Positions 45,682 to 55,281 of a stretch of DNA of 64,000 bases are shown here, piece by piece. The stretch comes from Anaerobacillus isosaccharinicus (GTDB lineage Bacteria > Bacillota > Bacilli > Bacillales > Anaerobacillaceae), in the NCBI RefSeq assembly GCF_001866075.3, contig NZ_CP063356.1, forward strand, positions 372,001 to 436,000, given 5' to 3'. Under the pieces are notes generated by a model. It was given only the letters and a program-made list of their open reading frames with translations, made no database searches and had not been told where the DNA came from. Both the position numbers and the translations under genes were made by a program. The stretch's first letter is position 1. Each line of letters opens with the position of its first letter.

Positions 45682-46296
45682 TTACCCCTTTTTTCGACAA
45701 CCTAACCCTTGTTGATACATTTCAAAGATTTTTTCAACTAAGATGATTTCTTCAGGAAATTGTAAAAACTGTTTACGTTTTTTATCGTATTTGTAACCAA
45801 AAGGAGCTCTACCACCTTGATGTTCACCTTTTTGAGCACCTGTTTCTCCTTTTGATCGAACTCTTTCACGAAGTTGATCAATTTCAAACATGCCTAAAGC
45901 ACTTTTAATAAAGCCAAAAACATCTCCAGGCTCTTCGTCAATTGCAGGAGTAGGAGATAAGATTACGATTGGCTTTCCAGCAGCTGCAAAAAGTTTACGA
46001 ATTTCATCTTGTTCCATCGGATCACGACTAATACGATCAATGCGAAAGACAATAACGAAATCAAATAGATCTTCAGCTAAATCATCTAATAGTTCGTTAA
46101 GTCTTTGCCTTTTTGACAGTTCTTTTTTTGATGCTGAAACTGCTTCATCGGTATACTTTTTTATAAGATTTAAACCATAATCTTCGACAAACTTTTCAGC
46201 TTTATCTATTTGCCCATCCATGTCTTGCTTATCTGTTGAGTATCGACCGTAGAAAGCACATCTAGTATTGGGTTGCAGTAATTCATTAATATCCAA
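45682..46296 (-). pseudogene. Large serine recombinase, N-terminal catalytic part
   Basis: The 204 residues carry the resolvase domain: the nucleophile Ser in YGRYSTDKQDMDGQID (about 20), FVIVFRIDRISRDPMEQ (Arg cluster) and KSALGMFEIDQLRERVRSKG. The sequence then ends abruptly at GLGCRKKG, where full-length relatives continue with a DNA-binding region. It overlaps the end of the upstream recombinase by 11 bases, so the two were a translationally coupled pair. Confidence 0.75.
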
Positions 46297-47717
46297 TTTT
46301 ATATGCCTCCTTTAAGCCTGTAAAAGGATGCTTATAAATGAGATCAATATTTTTATGATCAATTCTTATTTCTTTAATTACATCATTTAAAATATACTTT
46401 GAATTCAAACCAATTTTCTCAATTGTTATTTTATTATTTTTTATATAGTTTCGTATGTGGTCCAATCGATGTGGCAATTTATTAAGCTTAAATATTTCTT
46501 CGGAGATTGTATTAATCTCGTTCATTTGAATTTTTATTTTCTCATACTGTACTGTTACCTCTTTAGCTATCTCTAAATCTGTTTCAATAAGTTTATCAAT
46601 CTGTTCAAAAAGTGTTGCTTCACTTTCTTTAAGTTTATTTTCTATAGTAATTAGCTGCTTTTCTAAACTGGCAATACTTGATTTTCGATATCTTTCAATT
46701 AAATTTACATATTCAGTTTCTAAAAGAGCTTTTATAAAGACTAATGCGTCTTTCATTATTTTCGTTTCTATTTCATCTTTTGGGATTTCTTTTTTACATT
46801 CATTACATTGATAGTAAGGACGATACAGATTTCCTAAATAGAGATTATCATTACAAGTTGAATATAATCAACCCTTCTAGTATGTAATCAAGGTCTAATT
46901 TCACTCTTTTTTTATTATGTTTCTTTGTTTTTTCTAAGGTATCGTATACTCGCTGCCATTTGTCCTTATCAACAATTTTAAGTGATTTATATTCTTGTTC
47001 ATATTCTTGTTCATTAAAAGTTCTTGTTCTAATACCTTTATATGTTGTGTTTTGAAGTAACTTTCGTATGTAACTTGTTGACCATGACCGATCTGGATCC
47101 TTGACTTTTGCATATTCCGATAGGTCATGCAGGGTTTTACCGTTTTCAATCAAATCATATAACTCTTTAATTAATTCAAGCTGTTTTTCATTGCGTTTAT
47201 ATTTATATTCACTTTTTTTGTCACTTTCATAACCATAAGGTAGATTTCCGGGATCTTTACCGGCCCGAAAGTTCGTTATGTTTTTTGCTCGTATACGCTC
47301 ATGAATTTGCTGTCCTTCTAGTTGGACCATGACCCCCATGAAAATTTCATACATTTCGCCATTTGTTGAATATGACATCGGTAGCTCTTCATCCGCTGTA
47401 AAGACGACATTAATATTATGTTCTCGTAGTATTCGATAAAGTTTTATATGTTGGACAACATTTCTCGCAAGCCTATCTCTTTTGTACACTAGTAGATTTT
47501 TTATTTTCCCCTGCTTAACTAAAGAAATGACGTTCTGAAGTTGCTCTCTACCTTCAAGTTCCGTCTTTCTTGCTGATATCGCATCATCAGTAAACTCTTT
47601 TTCAATAATCAGGTGATTTTTAGTTGCTGCTTCAAAAGCTTTATAGCGTTGCATCTCAAGTGAGTTTTCTTGCAATGTTGTTGAACGACGATAATAAGCA
47701 ATAGTTTGCAAATACAT
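46286..47717 (-). pseudogene. Large serine recombinase with a frameshift
   Basis: The first frame (46851-47717) holds the resolvase domain with Ser in AYYRRSTTLQENS (about 12), LVYKRDRLARNV and IHERIRAKNITNF, and most of the recombinase domain. Near 46,855-46,866 it shifts. The next frame continues with CNDNLYLGNLYRPYYQCNECKKEIP (zinc ribbon) and then the long coiled coil read in 46286-46756. One base is missing in the ATATTCAACTTGTAATG region. Full length would be about 480 residues. It overlaps the next recombinase, and the arrangement recalls ccrA-ccrB pairs of staphylococcal cassettes. Confidence 0.75.
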
Positions 47718-47765
47718 GCACCCCCTTAAACCTTTTTATAAATCTTTATGCCTAGACTAATGGTG

Positions 47766-47924
47766 CTAGTCCTTTTTATCTGAATTTTGATTTTCAAAAT
47801 GATCAAGCAATTCTTTTTTAGCGATACCTACCCAAATATCAAACCACTTCTCATGGGAATTAGGATCATATTCATATGCACGCGAGCGAATTTCAAATGG
47901 CTGTTTTGAACTTTCTTTACTCAT
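47766..47924 (-). CDS. Small acidic protein upstream of the recombinase pair
   Basis: ATG 47924 follows AGGTGGTG and opens 52 codons: MSKESSKQPFEIRSRAYEYDPNSHEKWFDIWVG and onwards, ending NSDKKD. It is in the same orientation as the two recombinases and 48 bp before them. Small proteins in this position may be recombination directionality factors, but no family match is known to me. It is divergent from the XRE gene. Confidence 0.55.
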   Translation of the reverse strand: MSKESSKQPFEIRSRAYEYDPNSHEKWFDIWVGIAKKELLDHFENQNSDKKD

Positions 47925-47961
47925 AATCACACCACCTACATTATTTTTTGGAGGTATATCA

Positions 47962-48336
47962 ATGAAAAATTTCGGACAAAAGTTACGAACTATTCGAGAG
48001 CAAAAGAATATTGGTTTAAACCAATTGGCTCTTAGACTTAATGTTTCTTCAGGTTATTTAAGCAACCTGGAAAGAGGAAAAACAGAAACTATTCCTTTAT
48101 CACTACTTGAAAAACTAGAAAAAGAACTAGAATTTTCTCAAACAGAGTTTTTTAAAAACAATGATAAAGATAATAAAGCTACCTTTAATGAGACCCACTA
48201 TCGAATTGAGAGATGTAGCGAACAACTAAAAGTTTTAGAAAACAATCGACCTGAGCTAACTCATTATCTCCTTTCATTAGTAGAACAAGGAATTGAGCTT
48301 GCCCATAAGGAGTCCTCACATAAAGAAATCCATTAA
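47962..48336 (+). CDS. XRE-family transcriptional regulator
   Basis: The 124-residue protein has a Cro/CI-type helix-turn-helix at the N-terminus: KLRTIREQKNIGLNQLALRLNVSSGYLSNLERGKT (about residues 6-40). A helical C-terminal region follows. The ribosome site TTTGGAGG is well placed. It is divergent from the small gene and recombinase operon (37 bp between starts), so it probably regulates both directions, as in prophage-like elements. Confidence 0.85.
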   Translation: MKNFGQKLRTIREQKNIGLNQLALRLNVSSGYLSNLERGKTETIPLSLLEKLEKELEFSQTEFFKNNDKDNKATFNETHYRIERCSEQLKVLENNRPELTHYLLSLVEQGIELAHKESSHKEIH

Positions 48337-48450
48337 TACTTGGTGAAATTATCTTCATCAAGTTTTTTGTTGATCTTATAATTTCTTAAACTTTTCAATT
48401 TTATTCACTATGTGGGTAATTGTTTTTCATGATGAATAATACTCAAAAGA

Positions 48451-48493
48451 AAAAGAGAGTCTAATCCTTAAATAAAGGAAAAGACTCTCTTTT
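48451..48493. terminator. Strong bidirectional terminator
   Basis: AAAAGAGAGTCT (48451-48462) pairs with AGACTCTCTTTT (48482-48493), and AATCCTT with AAGGAAA inside, giving about 18 paired bases. It separates the convergent XRE and 48,492 genes. Confidence 0.8.
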
Positions 48494-48716
48494 AATTTTC
48501 TTTCGTTATTTTCACTTTAATGCTTTTTGCTTGTTCTTCACCAAATTCATTTTTGATCATGTTGTTAATGGCGGCTTCTTTTACTCGCATTTCCCAACTT
48601 AATAATTTATCAGTTAAAGCTGCGGCAATTTCTTCATTTTCTATTTCATTCAAAGCGGAGAACGATATTTTTCCTGATGAACTATTCAGAGTAAAACGAA
48701 CGTTTACCTTTTCCAA
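48492..48716 (-). CDS. Hypothetical 74-residue protein
   Basis: The product begins MEKVNVRFTLNSSSGKISFSALNEIENEEIAAAL and is of mixed charge with no known domain. It uses TTG 48716 behind a very strong GGGGGGAGG. It is divergent from the intact recombinase at 48,841, which makes it a candidate regulator or directionality factor of that enzyme. Function is unknown. Confidence 0.55.
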   Translation of the reverse strand: MEKVNVRFTLNSSSGKISFSALNEIENEEIAAALTDKLLSWEMRVKEAAINNMIKNEFGEEQAKSIKVKITKEN

Positions 48717-48840
48717 CTGCCTCCCCCCTCATTAAACGTTATGCTGGAAGTAGAGTAGGACAACCCAAGAAACTTGTATCAATTCATTTTTTATTTGACT
48801 TGTTCATATATATTAAACAAACAAGAAAGGGGTACATATT

Positions 48841-50298
48841 ATGGCTGATGAACTTAACAACATACGTATGATAGCCCTTTATTGTCGTGTTTCCACTGAT
48901 GAACAAGCGAGAGAAGGTATTTCTCTTCATGAACAACAAGAACGTTTAAAAGCATACTGCCGAGCGATGGGCTGGCATACTGAAGTAACTATTTATGTAG
49001 ATGATGGCTATTCAGCTAAAAATATTGAACGACCTAAATTAAATGAACTAATTCGTGCTGTTAAAAATGGTGAAGTATCTCAAGTTATGGTAACAAAATT
49101 AGACCGAATTAGCAGGAAGCTACTCGATTTACTTAACCTTATTGATCTTTTTCAAGAACACAATGTATCGTTTATTTCAATTAGTGAATCTTTCGATACA
49201 AATACTCCTTCAGGGAGATTAACTTTGCAAGTACTAGGTGCCGTAGCAGAATTTGAGCGTGAACGTATTCGAGAACGAGTTTTTGAAAATATGTACCACG
49301 CTGCCACTACCGGTAAGTGGTTAACACAAAGCCCTTATGGATACAATTTAGTCGATAAGGAGCTAGTATTTGATGAAAAAGAAGCCGAAGTGGTAAAACG
49401 AGTGTTTAATCTTTATTTGGAAAAAGGATTAGGTTACTATGCCATTGCAAAACAACTAAATGAAGAAGGTATCCCTTCAAAATATAAAAAAGATTGGTCA
49501 ATCCGTGCTGTGAAACTAATGCTTACGAACCCTGTTTATAAAGGTACTTTTGTTTGGAACCGCAAAGACTCTAGTAAGAAAAAGCGAACAGATAAAAAGA
49601 ATGATGAATGGATAGTGATCGATGACTGCCTACCGGTAATTATCGACAAAGAAGAATGGGAAGACGCGCAAAAGAGAGTGAATGCCAAACAAATAGCTCC
49701 TCGGGCAAAGACTAGCCCTCACTTATTAGGTGGTATTTTAAAATGTGGCAAGTGTGGGGCAAGCATGAGTATAGGCTGGTCAGGTTCAAAAAACAACAGG
49801 TATCGTGTCTATCGCTGTTCCGCAAACAAAAATAAAGGCACTTGTACAAGTAAACAATACCGTGCAAATGAAGTTGAAGATTGGTTTAAGCAAGGTCTTG
49901 TTCAATTATTTGAATTCTCAACAAACCAAACAAAAACCACACTCGTTGAACAAGTTTTGCAATCGCAAAAAAAAGATGCTGAACAAGCAGTTCAAAATGC
50001 GAAAGCAAGATACAAAAGAAAAGTTGAAGCATATACTGCTGGGCTTATTGAGCTAGAGGATTTAAATGAAGAGAAAGTGAAAATGGAAAAGATCATCAAT
50101 AACGCGAAAAGAGATGACGACAAAAAAGAAATCAATATAGAACGACTTGAAAAGCAGCTGCAAAAGCACATTCAAAATATATTACAATCTCTTGACGCAT
50201 TATCAATACCTGATGCAAAAGCATTTTTACAAACGATTATTGAGAAAGTAATTCTGATTAGTGAGGGGGAATTGGAGATTGAGTTTCACAGAATATAA
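48841..50298 (+). CDS. Large serine recombinase, intact (SpoIVCA-like)
   Basis: The 485-residue enzyme has a resolvase domain with the nucleophile Ser in YCRVSTDEQAREG (about 19) and TKLDRISRKLLDL, then GAVAEFERERIRERV. A recombinase domain follows (about 170-290), and a zinc ribbon (KCGKCGASMSIGW, then YRCSANKNKGTC, about 303-340). A coiled coil (about 370-440) closes it. It resembles SpoIVCA of the skin element in size and layout. It is the only intact recombinase in the element and thus the likely integrase/excisionase of the spoVR split. The ribosome site AAAGGGG lies 8 bases upstream. Whether it is sporulation-controlled cannot be decided; a sigma-E-like -10 CATATATATT occurs at 48,805. 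Confidence 0.9.
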   Translation: MADELNNIRMIALYCRVSTDEQAREGISLHEQQERLKAYCRAMGWHTEVTIYVDDGYSAKNIERPKLNELIRAVKNGEVSQVMVTKLDRISRKLLDLLNLIDLFQEHNVSFISISESFDTNTPSGRLTLQVLGAVAEFERERIRERVFENMYHAATTGKWLTQSPYGYNLVDKELVFDEKEAEVVKRVFNLYLEKGLGYYAIAKQLNEEGIPSKYKKDWSIRAVKLMLTNPVYKGTFVWNRKDSSKKKRTDKKNDEWIVIDDCLPVIIDKEEWEDAQKRVNAKQIAPRAKTSPHLLGGILKCGKCGASMSIGWSGSKNNRYRVYRCSANKNKGTCTSKQYRANEVEDWFKQGLVQLFEFSTNQTKTTLVEQVLQSQKKDAEQAVQNAKARYKRKVEAYTAGLIELEDLNEEKVKMEKIINNAKRDDDKKEINIERLEKQLQKHIQNILQSLDALSIPDAKAFLQTIIEKVILISEGELEIEFHRI

Positions 50299-50352
50299 AA
50301 AAGGCAAGCTTTGGAGAGTCCTGCAAAATGGGGACTTTAAAAGGAAAAAAGA

Positions 50353-50390
50353 AGTTGCCAGTTTCAATTTGAAGAAACTGGCAACTTTTT
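50353..50390 (+). terminator. Terminator of the intact serine recombinase
   Basis: AGTTGCCAGTTTC (50353-50365) pairs with GAAACTGGCAACT (50374-50386), followed by TTTTT. It lies about 55 bp behind the stop codon. Confidence 0.85.
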
Positions 50391-50439
50391 CATTATGTAA
50401 TAGAGATGCACCTCTTACGAGTGCATATGTAGTTGTTCT

Positions 50440-51582
50440 AGCTTTATCATTCTCTTGATATTAACTGTAAAAGCGGCGAGATAGACTTGTATTTTCACGC
50501 CAAATAGACCACGGTATTTGGCCGTAGTCAGACCATGAAACCTTTTAACTCGGCATTTTTGTGCTCGATAATCGGTCTTATTTTACTTCTCTTTTTGTAT
50601 TCTTCCGTCTCTAGATATTTCATTTGTTGTTCATGTTCTTTCGATAGTACAGAAATAGAATATGTTTTTGTTTTACTACCTTCTTTATAACAACCTTCCC
50701 GTAAAGGGCATGATTGACAAGTAGTTACGTCAAAGTAAAATGTATCTGCTTGATTTGTTCCTACGTTCTTTTCCCCTTGCCGAGCTTTACGGAAACTCCA
50801 ATGCCCAGCAGGACACATTACTTGGTCCGTCTCTTTGTCGTAACGAAATAAGTCTTCTTCTCTATTTCCATAAACGGATGGATTTAAAGGGATAGATGCC
50901 TTTATGTCGTGTTCTTGTAAGTAGGATAGATTTCCTTTTGATGAATAAGCGGTATCTCCTAGAACTTCCTCAAGCTCAATCCCTTGTTCTTTTGTTTGAT
51001 CAACCAATTCTCTTAGTTGTTTTCCATCATCACTTGTTCCAGTTGTTACTTTTATACTTGTGATAATTTCTTCTTCAGTCATGGCAATATGAGTTTTATA
51101 GCCAAAAAGAGCGTGATTTCTGACTTCCATCCAAACCTTGCCTCTGGGTCAACCGCTGAAGCAATGCCCTTTTTTGATAGTAATCGTTCATCTTCTACGA
51201 TCTGCTTAGCGACATGTAATTTTCTTTATTGATCCTTCTGCGTCAGGGAGAGCTTCTTCTACCTCTTCTCCAAGTTGAGCCAGATAATGTAAGCCATCGT
51301 TTCCCTTGTTCTTCTTCAGGTATATCTTTGACATTAGGATAGGAAGGTAATTTATGATACAAAGCACTATGTGCTTCTTAACAGATCTTCGGAGTCTCGA
51401 AGCGGCCTTTCGAAGGACTTCTAATGGCTGTCTTTTAGACGCATTTGCTTGCATGTGTGTAGAATCAATCAGAAGTGATTTTGATTTGATTATCCCTTTT
51501 CTTGACACTTGTTTCACAATTTCAATAAGAACTTTGTCCACATGTTGAGCACCCAAACGATGTTTGCGAAAGCGACTAAGCT
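50440..51582 (-). pseudogene. IS1182-family transposase remnant, C-terminal part
   Basis: The frames 50528-51130 (FGYKTHIAMTEEEIITSIKVTTG; CPLREGCYKEGSKTK) and 51206-51600 (LSRFRKHRLGAQHVD; LLIDSTHMQANAS) are pieces of an IS1182 transposase with shifts and a lost end. The N-terminal piece lies at 54,393-54,720. Between them an IS21 remnant with an 8-bp duplication is inserted. The element is related to, but different from, the intact IS1182 at 18.7 kb. Confidence 0.75.
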
Positions 51583-54392
51583 GATTACAGCCAACGAAAT
51601 GTACCATCAGTGACATAGTTCTTACCATCGAATGACAAAGAATGTACCAGTAAATGCCACGCTGTTTACCAGTTTGCCTTTTGTATATTAGTGAGCACAC
51701 CTTCGAGTGTGCCATTTTTTATATAGGAGGTATTTTTGTATGATTCATTATCGAAAGATATTGGAATTGCACGATGAGGGGATCAGTCTTAGGGGCATTG
51801 CCGCCAATGTACAGGTCACTCGCCAAAAAATAACAGAGGTTATTTCCCAGCTAAAAGAAAGGATTAGATTGTCCATTAGAGGAAGAAATGACGGATAAGT
51901 GGATTGAGGAATTTCTTTTTCCAGAGAAGAGCTTGGAGGCTTCTGGTCGAAAACCATTGAACTTTGACTATATTCATGAAGAGTTGGCTAAACCTAATGT
52001 GACACTTTTCGCTTCTGCATCATGAGTATGAAGCTGAATGTCGAGCCAGTCAAAAAATACCGTACTTCATACCGTAGTTTTTTGCGGCACTATAGCAGGT
52101 ACGCTGACAAGTACAAAGCTACATTGCGTATTCGCAGAAAAACCAGGTGAAATAATGGAAGTTGACTGGGCAGGTTCCACATCTTTTATCATTGATAGAG
52201 ATACTGGGGAGAAGGTTAAAGCCTATATTTTCGTTGCGACTTTGCCTTGTAGTCAATTCTCTTATGCGGAAGCAAGCTTATCAATGGATTCACAGTCATG
52301 GATTAATGCTCACAATAGTGCGTATAAGTATTTTGAGGATCTACACAAATTGTTGTACCGGATAACCTAAAAACGAGTGTAACAAAACATACCACACGTG
52401 AATTGATTTTGAATCCTACCACAGAGAAATGGCGAATACTATAATACAGTCGTTATGCCTGCACGTGTTCGTACTCCGAAAGATAAAGCAAGTGTTGAAG
52501 GTTCCGTTGGTGTTATCTCTACATGGATTATAGCAGCATTAAGAAATACACATTGCTTTAGTATTGATGAATTGAACGAGGAAGTTTGGAAGAAATTAGA
52601 TGAATTCAATCGCCGTCCCTTTACTTCGAAAAAGGCTCTCGATTGTCAGTATTTGAAGAAGAGGAGAAATTTGCGCTTTCTCCTCTTCCAATCGCACATT
52701 TTAAAATGTCTGAATGGAAAAAACAAAAGTACGCCCTGACTATCATCTTTCTATCGAGGCATGTTTTATTCTGTGCCGTACGAATATATTAATCGAGAGT
52801 CGAGGTGAAACTTTCCGATAACCTCGTTGAAATCTTTTTAATCATATGCGTGTGGCATCACATAAACGACTATACGGGAAGTTTGGACAATCTTCCACCT
52901 TCGTGACCACATGCCTGATAATCATAAGTTATACGGATCAAACGCCAGAAACTGCAATAGAATGGGCTGAAAGTATTGGTATGCATCAACCTTAAGCGTT
53001 ATTCGCTATCTTTAGATACTTCGCAAAATGAAAAACAAGCGTTACAGTCTATATTTTCTTTGAAAAAGTCTCGAGCGTAATTACACAAAATATGAGATTG
53101 AGCGTGTTTGCAAAATGGTAGTTTCTAGTGACTAAAAGACCTACGGTCAAAAGTATTCAAACGATCTAAAGAACAACAAAAAAGTGATGCCGAACAAGAA
53201 TTGAAACGTCAAACAGATATTAGCAAAAATAATTATGGCTTCACACGTGGAGCTTCTTACTATGGAGGAACGGATAAATGATGAATGAGCAGACATTAAC
53301 CAAACTACACGAATTGAAATTAAGTGGAATGGCGGAAGCCTATAAGGAACAATCAACTAATAAAGAGTTTCAAAAGTTGAGTTTCGAAGAACGCTTTAGT
53401 TTACTTGTCGATTTAGAACATTCCGTCGTAAGAGTAATACAGCTTCAACGCTTGATCAATACAGCCACTTTTTTAAACTCTAAATGCTTGTATCGAAGAT
53501 ATGGAATATCACGAAGACCGAAGATTAGATAAAAATTTGATATTAAAACTGGCCAGCGGTACCTATATCCATGACAGTCACAATATCTATTGAAAGGACC
53601 TACTGGTTCGGAAACATTTTTAGCAACTGCTTTGGAGTATCTGCTTGTCGACAATTCTATAATGTTAAAGACATTCGCTTACCGGAATTATTAGATGAAC
53701 TGTCTCTCGCAAAATTAGCTGCAGATGGAAGCTATCGAAAATTGATTAAAAAGTATACGAAAGTAGATCTACTCCATCCTTGATGAATGGTTACTAAACA
53801 GATTTATCAACGAATGAAGCAGCAATTCTATTAGAAATCATAGGAATCTCGTCATAAGATAGCTTCGACTATTTTCTGTTCACAAATTGACCCTAGTGGT
53901 TGGCATATAAAATTGGGGAATGAAACAATTGCGGAGGTATTCTAGATCGTATTATCCATGATTCATATCAAATTCTAATAGACGGAGAAGTATCTATAGC
54001 GTGAGCGTCATGGATTAGGTAGCTAAGTTTAATATGGCCACTTTAACGAGAAAGGAACTACGTAAATTAGAAGAGTACTATTATTGGAGTGGTTACAATG
54101 ATCATATCCATTTCCTAAAGAACTAAAAGGAAAGCTTTTGAGTGTTTATGGAAAGGAGCCTTTACCTATACCTGGACCGAACATGATATTTGGGAGGGTT
54201 CCAGAAAGATGATCATGGAGTACTTCTAAAACAAATAAACTAATTGAACACAAAGAAAAAGTCCTGACAGATTATAAAACTATTAATCTGTAGGACTTTT
54301 TTATTCAATGGTAAATACACTGGCGTTACATGGTAAAATCCTTGGCATTCAGTGAAAACATGGCGAGGTGGTAAATTCGAGTGGCTGTAATC
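51583..54392 (+). pseudogene. IS21-family remnant inserted in the IS1182 remnant
   Basis: The ends are GATTACAGCCA (51583) and TGGCTGTAATC (to 54392), flanked by the 8-bp duplication ACTAAGCT (51575-51582 and 54393-54400). Fragments of istA remain: the HTH GISLRGIAANVQVTRQKI at 51,770, MEVDWAGSTSFIIDRDTGEKVKAYIF at 52,155 and DKASVEGSVGVISTWI at 52,485. Fragments of istB run from 53,281 (MNEQTLTKLHELKLSGMAEAY) onward, with a remnant of its Walker A near 53,590. Many shifts and stops show it is long dead. Apart from remains, 52,740-53,270 has no gene. Confidence 0.75.
54256..54303 (+). terminator. Terminator at the 3' end of the IS21 remnant
   Basis: AAAAAGTCCT and ACAGATT pair with AATCTGT and AGGACTTTTTT around a loop of about a dozen bases. 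The T-run is on the plus strand behind the istB remnant. Confidence 0.75.
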
Positions 54393-55015
54393 ACTAAGCT
54401 GAGACGGGTCAGGTAAAATATCTTCAGGGTTAATTCAATAAACCATTTGTAAGCTAAATTCACCTGAGCTTCTTTTTTTATCATTCGTTCGTCAGAGAGA
54501 TCATACAAAGTTTGAAGAAACAATAACTCGAAATAATAGTTCAGGTTCGTTGAGCTGGGCGACCGTAATGTTTTCACAATAGGACTTCTTTACAATTTCA
54601 TGGATAAAACTAAAGTCAACTTTATTATGTATAATTCGTAATTGGTGGTCTTCAGGTATGAGGAGATTATAAAGCTCTGAGTGGAAGGATAAGTTTCTAT
54701 TTGTCTTGAATGATGAAGCATGATTAACACGACCTTTGTTCTCTAATAAACCAGAATAACAAAAAAAGAGAAACGCTTCAAACGCTTTTTCCCTTTTTCT
54801 GTATTCGTTTTTGAGTGTTCTCCTTTACTTGCCTTTTTTATACAGGAATAAATTTATACTCCTTTTAGAAAATTTCTCTATTATGTATTAGTAATATTTT
54901 TATGTGTGATGTTTAACTGAAATTAACAAACTAAATGAGTAGTAATCTATTTTTCACTTTCAGATATTTTAATAACATTTATATTCTTTTTAACAACAAT
55001 TATATTATTACTTAA
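54393..55015 (-). pseudogene. IS1182 remnant, N-terminal part, and flanking debris
   Basis: The minus-strand frames about 54,400-54,720 encode FLQTLYDLSDERMIKKEAQVNLAYKWFIEL followed, in another frame, by NPEDILPDPSQLS, the N-terminal domain of an IS1182 transposase that continues at 51,574 (RFRKHRLGA). The 300 bp up to 55,015 hold a small T-rich hairpin near 54,760-54,800 and nothing else recognisable. Confidence 0.65.
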
Positions 55016-55281
55016 TTAGTCATAAAGCGAATTAACAAACTGTTCACTTTTAGCCAACCTCTGATAAAGACTAACTTCCCAATAATTATAACCATATATT
55101 TCAGCAGTACCTTCCGCATGATCAATTAGATCAAGAACAATCTGATTTTTATCCAATCGATTTAATTTCCGCCTTAATGTTCTTTCTATCGTAGAAATAA
55201 TACCAGTTGAATGCTTAGAATATTTAGTTAGTAAATCAAGTTTTTCAAAATGTGAATTATTATCAAGTATGACTGCTATTC
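55016..55281 (-). pseudogene. HNH nuclease, 3' part, cut off by transposon copy 2
   Basis: The 88 residues IAVILDNNSHFEKLDLLTKYSKHSTGIISTIERTLRRKL, to ...EQFVNSLYD, look like the helical tail of the HNH protein whose start is at 59,274. The apparent initiation codons (MTIFETADR) belong to the transposon end. Removing 55,282-58,690 and one CTATTC duplication joins it to the 5' part but in a different frame, so a one-base shift is also present near the junction. Confidence 0.6.

Noticed and set aside
48781-48840. A sigma-E or sigma-K promoter for the intact recombinase
   Set aside because: A -10-like CATATATATT is present but no convincing -35 stands at the right distance, so I do not annotate it.
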